Assembly (NCBI GenBank): GCA_964647705.1
Contig: CAZYIW010000046.1
Span: forward strand, 1 to 7,226
Source: CAZYIW01 sp964647705
GTDB lineage: Bacteria; Pseudomonadota; Gammaproteobacteria; PS1; Pseudothioglobaceae
Direction: 5' to 3'
Length of the DNA: 7,226 nucleotides
Below, piece by piece: positions 1-6,052 of the stretch (within the stretch, counting starts at the first letter, position 1; every line of letters starts with the position of its first letter). The translations under genes and the position numbers were made by a program. The notes under the pieces are model-generated. The model had not been told where the DNA came from. It saw nothing but the letters and a program-made list of their open reading frames with translations, and searched no databases.

Positions 1-59
1 CTATGAATGCCCACACCTCGTGCTTTAACGGCTTTTTTAATGGTTCTTTGTTTAATCAT
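1..59 (-). CDS. lpxC: LpxC, UDP-3-O-acyl-N-acetylglucosamine deacetylase (N-terminal fragment)
   Basis: Only the first 19 codons are inside the window; the gene continues past position 1. The ATG is at 59-57 and the peptide begins MIKQRTIKKAVKARGVGIH, which matches the start of E. coli LpxC (MIKQRT, then GVGLH) almost residue for residue. LpxC is the zinc-dependent cytoplasmic deacetylase that commits to lipid A synthesis, so the organism should make lipopolysaccharide. The zinc ligands and catalytic residues lie outside the window and cannot be checked. The start is 11 bases after the ftsA stop. The leader on the coding strand is a run of six C followed by AGTTT, with no Shine-Dalgarno-like sequence, so translation may depend on ribosomes arriving from ftsA. 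In most gammaproteobacteria ftsZ separates ftsA and lpxC; here it is absent from that place. Confidence 0.86.
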   Translation of the reverse strand, partial: MIKQRTIKKAVKARGVGIH

Positions 60-70
60 AAACTGGGGGG

Positions 71-1300
71 TTAAAACTTAAATATACTGCTTTTAATTTT
101 ACCTACAAATGTAGTCTCTTTAGCGAATTGTGATGACTCTAAATAAGATCTGTCAGGTTGATATAACAACAACCCTAGCGCACATGCATAGGTTGGATTT
201 GATATTAACAATTCATTACCTTTAATTCGACTGGTGTCAATTTGAGACAACCGAGTTCTTTTGTTTAATTGTTTTAAAAATAATCGATCACAACCTTGGG
301 TTAATGCACACCCTCCAGCAAGTACAAAACCCGAGCCCAAGGAATTATAGAGCCCGGTATTTTTTAGCTCTTGTTTGATTTGCACACACAACTCCAAAAA
401 GACCTGCTCAATTATTTGAATCAAGCTGTGTCTTGATAAATAACAATCGGCTTGATTATTGGCTTGTTTAAATTGAATAAGGCTATCCTTTTCTGCAGGT
501 CTCAGCTGAGCCATACCATAATCCTCTTTGAGTTGTTGAGCTGTTTCAAATGAGGTATCAAAAGCATAAGCAATACGCTGAGTAATCTCATCTCCTGCAA
601 TAGCAAATACAGCACTATGGCTGACAACTCCATCGGTAAATATAGACATATTAGTAACACCAGCGCCAATGTCAATAACACACACGCCATCATCCTTCTG
701 TGCTTGCGTTAGGCAAGATTCAGCACTGGCAATTGAGCTCCATACTAACTCATCTACAGTCAAATCACTAGGCTTTAAACTATTATGCACATTATTCATA
801 CTTTGTTTAGATACTGTCATAATGTGAATTTCTACTCCCAGTTGCTTAGCTGACTCACCCAAAGGATTTTCGACTGCAACCATGGAAGATCCTTCACTCA
901 CCATAAAACGTCTTGGCATGGAACAAAGCACTTCTTTATTGGTTGAGGTGGGAATTGCTTTCGCATTTTTGATGACAGTTTCAAGATCATTTTTTGATAC
1001 CGCATCGTCAGGGACTTCAATGATGGTTTCTCGATTAGTCACTGTTAAATGCACATCTGAAATATTAACATTTGCCTGTTTAAAATTAGTCTTACAGCTG
1101 TTCACAGCTTCCAGCGCTGTTTTTTGGATGGCTTCTGCTGCTTGGTTGATGTTGGTGATTGAGCCTTTTTTTACGCCAGCAGAGGCACCTATAGCACGAC
1201 CTATCACTTTAACTACATCATCTTCCTTTTCAGCAATTAACACTACAATTTTATTTGTACCAATATCAATACTGGCACAAATATCATTAGCGCTTACCAT
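71..1300 (-). CDS. ftsA: FtsA, actin-like cell division protein
   Basis: FtsA is the actin-fold ATPase that tethers FtsZ to the inner membrane and recruits later divisome proteins. The 409-residue product is close to the E. coli length of 420. Visible motifs are phosphate-1 (D12-I-G-T-N-K17), a region matching the FtsA-specific 1C domain at about 84-162 (NPLG at 145-148), phosphate-2 (D210-I-G-A-G-V-T-N217), the AYAF segment at 244-247, the adenosine motif (VLAGG, 326-330) and a basic amphipathic C-terminal tail (FVGKIKSSIFKF) that fits the membrane-targeting helix. Phosphate-2 departs from the usual DIGGGTxD at three places: G213 to A, T215 to V and D217 to N. The ATG at 1300-1298 is preceded by GAGAGAG (1317-1311) at a 10-base spacing. 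It lies 2 bases after the dusA stop. Its usual partners ftsQ and ftsZ are not adjacent. Identity is secure; the strength of ATP use is uncertain. Confidence 0.93.
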   Translation of the reverse strand: MVSANDICASIDIGTNKIVVLIAEKEDDVVKVIGRAIGASAGVKKGSITNINQAAEAIQKTALEAVNSCKTNFKQANVNISDVHLTVTNRETIIEVPDDAVSKNDLETVIKNAKAIPTSTNKEVLCSMPRRFMVSEGSSMVAVENPLGESAKQLGVEIHIMTVSKQSMNNVHNSLKPSDLTVDELVWSSIASAESCLTQAQKDDGVCVIDIGAGVTNMSIFTDGVVSHSAVFAIAGDEITQRIAYAFDTSFETAQQLKEDYGMAQLRPAEKDSLIQFKQANNQADCYLSRHSLIQIIEQVFLELCVQIKQELKNTGLYNSLGSGFVLAGGCALTQGCDRLFLKQLNKRTRLSQIDTSRIKGNELLISNPTYACALGLLLYQPDRSYLESSQFAKETTFVGKIKSSIFKF

Positions 1301-1302
1301 GG

Positions 1303-2289
1303 TTAACCAACTCTCTCATTTTTTTCTTTAAAATCCAGCCATTGATATAGATGTTCAAGCTCAACACGAGGGCCACTCAAAAGCCGCTTAAATTTTTTGG
1401 CATTTTTTTCACCGTGATACAAACCCAGAATATGTCGGCTAATCGAACGCATAGGCACGTCTTTGTTTTGTTTGCGTTGCATATATTCAATAAGCTTTAA
1501 TAATACTTGTTCACGACTCAATTGTTGGCTTGATTGTTTATAAATTTTATTATCCACTTCGGACAATAAATAAGGTTGATGGTAGATTGCTCTACCCAAC
1601 ATTACGCCATCGATATTTTTAAGGTGCTCAAGCGATTCATCAATATCAGCAATGCCACCATTAACCACAATGTTAAGACTTGGGAAGTCTTGTTTGATTT
1701 GATATACCCAAGGGTAATTAAGTGGTGGCTTGGTGCGATTCTCTTTTGGGCTTAACCCTTTTAAATAAGCTTTTCTGGCATGAATAACAAATGTATGGCA
1801 ATGACTTTGGCTGACTTTTTCAATAAAATCACTTAGATATTCATAACTTTCAATCTCGTCAACACCAATGCGACATTTAACGGTTATTGAGATGTCAACC
1901 GCTTGGGTCATCGCATCCACGCACTGAGATACCACATTAGGCGTTTTCATCAGACATGCCCCAAAATGGCCCGATTGAACACGATCTGAAGGACAGCCTA
2001 CATTGATATTCACCTCATCATATTGCCAATCTTGCGCAATCTTGGCGCATTTAGCCATCTGATTAGGGTCACTACCGCCTAATTGCAAAACAATAGGATG
2101 CTCACTTTCGTCATAACCCAAAAGTCTTTTTTGATTGCCGTTTAATATGGCCTGAGTGGTAACCATCTCTGTATACAGTTGGGTTTTTTTTGACAATAAG
2201 CGATAAAAATATCGACAATGTCTATCGGTCCAATCCATCATTGGCGCTACAGAAAACAGATGTGGATATGCACTCGTTGCAGATGTCAT
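1303..2289 (-). CDS. dusA: DusA, tRNA-dihydrouridine(20/20a) synthase
   Basis: This FMN enzyme uses NADPH to reduce uridine to dihydrouridine in the D-loop of tRNA. The 328-residue product has the DusA pattern: an N-terminal SVAPMMDWTDRHCR (13-26), the catalytic cysteine C99 in NINVGCPSDRVQSG, FGACLM (109-114), the flavin-contacting KCRIG (138-142), HARKAYLKGLSPKENR (170-185), NGG (210-212) and DGVMLGR (227-233). The HARKA...LSPKENR signature is typical of DusA rather than DusB or DusC. The ATG at 2289-2287 overlaps the pncC stop in an ATGA, which suggests translational coupling; I see no good Shine-Dalgarno sequence upstream. It ends 2 bases before ftsA, so the two are almost certainly co-transcribed. 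I know of no functional link with cell division, and its place upstream of ftsA, where ftsQ usually stands, is unusual. The reading frame is intact. Confidence 0.95.
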   Translation of the reverse strand: MTSATSAYPHLFSVAPMMDWTDRHCRYFYRLLSKKTQLYTEMVTTQAILNGNQKRLLGYDESEHPIVLQLGGSDPNQMAKCAKIAQDWQYDEVNINVGCPSDRVQSGHFGACLMKTPNVVSQCVDAMTQAVDISITVKCRIGVDEIESYEYLSDFIEKVSQSHCHTFVIHARKAYLKGLSPKENRTKPPLNYPWVYQIKQDFPSLNIVVNGGIADIDESLEHLKNIDGVMLGRAIYHQPYLLSEVDNKIYKQSSQQLSREQVLLKLIEYMQRKQNKDVPMRSISRHILGLYHGEKNAKKFKRLLSGPRVELEHLYQWLDFKEKNERVG

Positions 2290-2756
2290 TTGATTTTTTC
2301 AATCAACGTTTTAACAACAAAATCAATGCTATTTTCTACCACATCTTGGCGCGCACCTGAAAAATACTGTGTTGTAGTCCAACACTCACCCAGAACGCAA
2401 AACCCGAAACAAACCATACCAACCGGCTTATCCTTGGTGCCGCCAGTTGGTCCAGCGATACCAGTAATTGAGATACAAACATCACAGCCACTTTTTTGAT
2501 CTACTCCAAAAACCATCTCTGAGGCTGTTTGTTCACTCACTGCACCAAAACGATTTAATGTTTCGAATTGCACGCCCAAGGTATCAATCTTCGCTTGATT
2601 GCTATAGGTGATATAGCCTCGATCAAAATAATTAGACGCACCAGATTTACTGGTTAGATTTGCTGAAAGTAGGCCTCCTGTGCACGACTCAGCCACTGCG
2701 ATATTAAGTGATTTTGCATCCAGAAGATTGGTTAATATTTCTAAATTTTTACTCAT
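2286..2756 (-). CDS. pncC: PncC, nicotinamide-nucleotide amidase (stand-alone CinA C-terminal domain)
   Basis: PncC hydrolyses nicotinamide mononucleotide to nicotinate mononucleotide and ammonia. It salvages the NMN released by NAD-dependent DNA ligase and feeds it back to NAD synthesis. The 156-residue product is a single CinA C-terminal domain, as in E. coli PncC (about 165 residues), without the N-terminal MoCF-like domain of long CinA proteins. Motifs are AESCTGG (22-28, holding the nucleophilic serine), RGYITYSNQAK (46-56), GAVSE (71-75) and SITGIAGPTGG...KPVG (96-113). Start and stop both lie in 4-base ATGA overlaps, with pepN upstream and dusA downstream, so it is probably translated by coupling. 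In E. coli and many relatives this gene sits next to recA; there is no recA here. The frame is intact and all motif residues appear present. Confidence 0.93.
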   Translation of the reverse strand: MSKNLEILTNLLDAKSLNIAVAESCTGGLLSANLTSKSGASNYFDRGYITYSNQAKIDTLGVQFETLNRFGAVSEQTASEMVFGVDQKSGCDVCISITGIAGPTGGTKDKPVGMVCFGFCVLGECWTTTQYFSGARQDVVENSIDFVVKTLIEKIK

Positions 2757-5254
2757 TTAAGTGCTGCTTCAACAATTTCGTAAATATTATTAGATAAGTT
2801 TTTATGCGAGGCAATCTTTTCCAGTTGTGTTTTTTGCATTATTGACAAATCCTCTCGATAACGCTTCCAATGATTATAAACGCCCACCAGCCGAGCGCCA
2901 ATTTGTGGGTTTGAATCGTTTAACTTTAGAATAATATCTGTAAAAAATTCATAACTCGTTTGTTGATGAAAATTGACATAATTGGCTGCAAAACTGCCGA
3001 TAACACTGCGCAAGCGATTCGGATTATTGAAGTTGAAAAGTTGATGTTTCATTAACGCCTGTATGTCTTCTATGTTTGTCACGTTGGCAATAGACTGCAC
3101 TGCAAACCATTTATCCATTACCTGAACATCGTGATTAAACTGTTGATAGAACTGATCAATAGCGCGATCTTGATAATTGTTTTTCTGGGTTAAAAGAGCA
3201 CTGAAACTGTTTATACGGTCAGTCATGCAATTCGCCTTAGTGAATTGCTCATAGGCCAAATCAAAATCGCCAGCTTTGGTTAAGTAGTACAAACAAATAT
3301 TTTTAAGCGAACGATTGCCAACTTGCTGAGGTGATAAATCGTATTTTTCATCGGTTTTTAAACGTCCATACAAATCTGTTAATTGGTTTTCAAATCGGTT
3401 GCAAATTTTATTGACAACAGCCTCTCTGCGACTTCGAATATCAAACACATCTATAACATCAAATTTGAGCTGTAACAAACGTTCAGATGGAAGACTCAAT
3501 ATCTCTGACAAAAGGGAATGGTCATCAGATCTATCAAGAGCAACTTCAATGGCTGTGAATAGAGTGTCTTCATCAATTTCTTTAGGTTTGAGAATGAGGT
3601 CTAACCACAATTCTTGTGCATTGTCCCAACGGTTGAATGCGTCAGTGTCGTGGGCAATCAAAAAAGCCCTTTGTTCAATATCAAGATCTGTTTTAAGCTT
3701 AATTGGTGCAGAAAAACTCCTTAACCAAGAAGGTGTAGGCTCTTCATCAATGTTTTCAAAAGTAAAGCGCTTCTCTTGTTTATCAATCACCAATGTTCCA
3801 CTGTCAATTTGCTCTCCTTGTTGATTAAACAATCCATAACTCAGTGGCCAGTAATAATTTGCTTTATTCAATTGACGAACTTTAACTCGATAGGTTTTTT
3901 TCGACTCATCGAACTCAGTTTCAATAGACATCTCAGGCGTGCCTTTTTTTGCATACCACGACATAAACTTACTTAGATCAAAATCATTGGCATCTTCCAT
4001 ACTAGAGACAAAATCATCAATGGTTACCGCATCTCCATCATGACGTTTGAAATAAAGCTGCATGCCTTTTTGAAAACCTTCCTCACCCAATAATGTGTGA
4101 ATCATACGAATAACTTCCGCGCCCTTTTCATAAACAGTCGCTGTATAGAAATTATTCATTTCAATATAACTCTCAGGTCTTACTGGGTGCGCCATTGGCC
4201 CTGCATCCTCAGCAAATTGATAAGTTCTAAGCCCTATCACGTCATCAATACGCTTGATAGATCTAGAGTGCAGATCCGAGGTAAATTCTTGATCTCTAAA
4301 CACTGTAAGACCCTCTTTCAGACTCAATTGAAACCAATCTCGACAGGTAACTCGATTACCGGTCCAATTATGAAAGTATTCATGACCAATCACCGATTCA
4401 ATATTGATAAAATCATTATCAGTTGCAGTCTGTTGGTTGGCTAGCACATAGGTCGAATTAAATATATTAAGACCTTTATTTTCCATTGCGCCCATATTGA
4501 AATCATCAACCGCCACAATCATATAAATATCAAGATCATATTCTAAGCCAAAACGTTTTTCATCCCAAGCAAAAGAGCGCTTCAGTGCGTGCATGGCAAA
4601 CTCAGTTTTATCAATATTATGTGGTTCTACAAAAATCTTGAGTGCGACTTCTCTACCAGAATGTGTTGTATAACTATCCTCAAGACAAGACAAATTACCC
4701 GCCACTAAAGCAAACAAATAACACGGTTTGGGTGCTGGATCATGCCAGCTAGCTTCGCCAGCTTTTTGTTTAATTAAATTACCATTACTCAACAGTATTG
4801 GATATTTTTGCTTATCCGCTGTGATATGTGTAGTGAAGACACTCAGCACATCGGGCCTATCCAAATAATAAGTAATTTGCCTAAAGCCATGCGCTTCACA
4901 TTGCGTACAAAAATTACCACTGGATTGATACAAACCATTAAGAGAGGTGTTATTCTCTGGATGAATGCGATTTTTCACCCTAAGCACAAAAGACTCAGGT
5001 AAATCGTACAACCAAATTCCCTCTTTTTCCAGCTTGTAATTAATCTTGGCATCATCAATCGAAATACTAATCAGCTCTAACTCAACACCATTTAGAAATA
5101 ATGAATTGGCTCCACTGCCTTGATTATTCCGATAAAAATCAATCTTAGACGAGACAATGGTCTCATCATCAGATAATTCAAATGTCAACTCTGTGGTTCG
5201 AATCAAATAATCGCTAGGTTTATAATCTTTGCGAAATTTAGGCTTTGGCTTCAA
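2753..5254 (-). CDS. pepN: PepN, M1-family zinc aminopeptidase N
   Basis: Cytoplasmic metallopeptidase that removes N-terminal residues from peptides late in protein turnover. The product has 833 residues (E. coli has 870). The exopeptidase motif is GAMEN (255-259), the zinc site is HEYFH (291-295) with the third ligand E314 in SLKEGLT, and the transition-state tyrosine is Y375 in TVYEKGAE; all sit six residues before their E. coli positions. By analogy the domains are an N-terminal beta domain (about 1-187), the catalytic domain (about 188-438), a small beta domain and a helical C-terminal domain from about 540. The missing 37 or so residues lie after the catalytic core. The start given is TTG (5254-5252), overlapping the uppP stop as TTGA; the next in-frame Met is residue 245. 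A GGGAG at 5278-5274 is too far from this TTG but is spaced 7 bases from an in-frame ATT (5266-5264), which would add four residues. The exact start is therefore open. Confidence 0.96.
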   Translation of the reverse strand: MKPKPKFRKDYKPSDYLIRTTELTFELSDDETIVSSKIDFYRNNQGSGANSLFLNGVELELISISIDDAKINYKLEKEGIWLYDLPESFVLRVKNRIHPENNTSLNGLYQSSGNFCTQCEAHGFRQITYYLDRPDVLSVFTTHITADKQKYPILLSNGNLIKQKAGEASWHDPAPKPCYLFALVAGNLSCLEDSYTTHSGREVALKIFVEPHNIDKTEFAMHALKRSFAWDEKRFGLEYDLDIYMIVAVDDFNMGAMENKGLNIFNSTYVLANQQTATDNDFINIESVIGHEYFHNWTGNRVTCRDWFQLSLKEGLTVFRDQEFTSDLHSRSIKRIDDVIGLRTYQFAEDAGPMAHPVRPESYIEMNNFYTATVYEKGAEVIRMIHTLLGEEGFQKGMQLYFKRHDGDAVTIDDFVSSMEDANDFDLSKFMSWYAKKGTPEMSIETEFDESKKTYRVKVRQLNKANYYWPLSYGLFNQQGEQIDSGTLVIDKQEKRFTFENIDEEPTPSWLRSFSAPIKLKTDLDIEQRAFLIAHDTDAFNRWDNAQELWLDLILKPKEIDEDTLFTAIEVALDRSDDHSLLSEILSLPSERLLQLKFDVIDVFDIRSRREAVVNKICNRFENQLTDLYGRLKTDEKYDLSPQQVGNRSLKNICLYYLTKAGDFDLAYEQFTKANCMTDRINSFSALLTQKNNYQDRAIDQFYQQFNHDVQVMDKWFAVQSIANVTNIEDIQALMKHQLFNFNNPNRLRSVIGSFAANYVNFHQQTSYEFFTDIILKLNDSNPQIGARLVGVYNHWKRYREDLSIMQKTQLEKIASHKNLSNNIYEIVEAALK

Positions 5255-6048
5255 ATTAGTAGTAATAACAACACTCCCAAAACAAAACGATAAACAACAA
5301 ATGGTATCAGGCCAATTTTATCCAATAATTTAATAAAAAACACAACAGTCAAGTAAGCACTAATTCCTGCAACAATAAAAGCCATAACCAGCGCTATCCA
5401 ATCCACTTCAATCGCTGAATGCGATAACTCTAATAACATTAAAAAAGCCGATAGTGTAATCACCGGAATCGAGAGTAAAAATGCAAATCGTGTAGACATT
5501 TGAGCCGATAACCCAATTAACAAACCTGCAGTAATAGTTATGCCAGCACGTGAGGTTCCAGGAATCAGAGCCAATGCTTGCATTACCCCCACAAACAATA
5601 CATCCATCCAATTGATTGATTTTCTAGGGCTTGGATTGCGTTTTGACACCCAATCGGCCACAGCCAATAAAAATCCAAAGAGCAGTGTGGCGTATGCTAT
5701 TACTTCAATTGAGCGAAAATTCGCCTCAATAAAATCTTTAAAAAATAATCCAACCAGTCCAACAGGAATAGTGCCCAATAATACTCCCCAAGCCAATTTA
5801 GACTCACCAACGGTTTTTTTATCAATTAACGAATGGTAAAAGTCACCGGAGAGAGTTTTAATATTTGAACGATAGTAATACACCACCGCAAATAAAGTAC
5901 CTAGGTGCACCACCACATCAAATGCCAAGCCTTGATCTGACCAGCCGAGTAATTCCTTAGGCAATAACAAATGTGCAGAAGATGAGATTGGTAAAAATTC
6001 ACTCAACCCTTGAATTAGCGCCAGTACAATTGTTTGAAAAATATCCAT
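5251..6048 (-). CDS. uppP: UppP (BacA), undecaprenyl-diphosphate phosphatase
   Basis: Integral inner-membrane enzyme that removes a phosphate from undecaprenyl diphosphate, regenerating the lipid carrier for peptidoglycan and O-antigen precursors; extra copies give bacitracin tolerance. With the ATG at 6048-6046 the protein has 265 residues, the usual family size. The first motif is Q13-GLS-E17-FLPISSSAH26, where Q13 takes the place of the first glutamate; the family consensus allows E or Q there. The second motif is PGTSRAGIT (163-171, R167). Several hydrophobic segments fit about eight membrane passes, ending in a leucine-rich stretch (VLLLLLI). A longer frame opens at TTG 6099 but would overlap the upstream methyltransferase by 47 bases, and its 17 extra residues have no family counterpart, so I chose the ATG. 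GAGGAA (6066-6061) lies 12 bases upstream. The stop overlaps the pepN start by 4 bases. Confidence 0.95.
   Translation of the reverse strand: MDIFQTIVLALIQGLSEFLPISSSAHLLLPKELLGWSDQGLAFDVVVHLGTLFAVVYYYRSNIKTLSGDFYHSLIDKKTVGESKLAWGVLLGTIPVGLVGLFFKDFIEANFRSIEVIAYATLLFGFLLAVADWVSKRNPSPRKSINWMDVLFVGVMQALALIPGTSRAGITITAGLLIGLSAQMSTRFAFLLSIPVITLSAFLMLLELSHSAIEVDWIALVMAFIVAGISAYLTVVFFIKLLDKIGLIPFVVYRFVLGVLLLLLI
5274..5278 (-). promoter_or_regulatory. Possible ribosome binding site for pepN
   Basis: GGGAG on the minus strand lies inside the end of uppP. It is 19 bases from the TTG start at 5254, too far for normal use, but 7 bases from an in-frame ATT at 5266-5264. It may serve a non-standard start, or be chance sequence within the uppP codons for a membrane segment. 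Confidence 0.3.
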
Positions 6049-6052
6049 CAGA

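Noticed and set aside
230..245. TTGACA on the minus strand (240-235) inside ftsA as an internal promoter for lpxC
   Set aside because: The sequence 17-18 bases downstream (AATGAA/ATGAAT) is not a -10 box, and the site is over 170 bases from lpxC.
1301..1308. Palindrome GGTTAACC at the dusA-ftsA junction as a possible operator
   Set aside because: Only 8 bases long and made of the dusA stop and the last base pairs around it; too short to claim a regulatory site.
882..1331. Plus-strand open frame of 149 codons antisense to ftsA
   Set aside because: It lies wholly opposite ftsA and the dusA end, has no recognisable domain, and its composition is what the reverse of a conserved gene gives.
3399..3824. 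Plus-strand open frame of 141 codons antisense to pepN
   Set aside because: Shadow of the pepN frame: serine- and leucine-rich, with no motif.
4097..4444. Plus-strand open frame of 115 codons antisense to the pepN zinc-site region
   Set aside because: It mirrors the most conserved part of pepN and has no family likeness of its own.
5540..5839. Plus-strand open frame of 99 codons antisense to uppP
   Set aside because: Reverse of the uppP membrane segments; no independent evidence of a gene.
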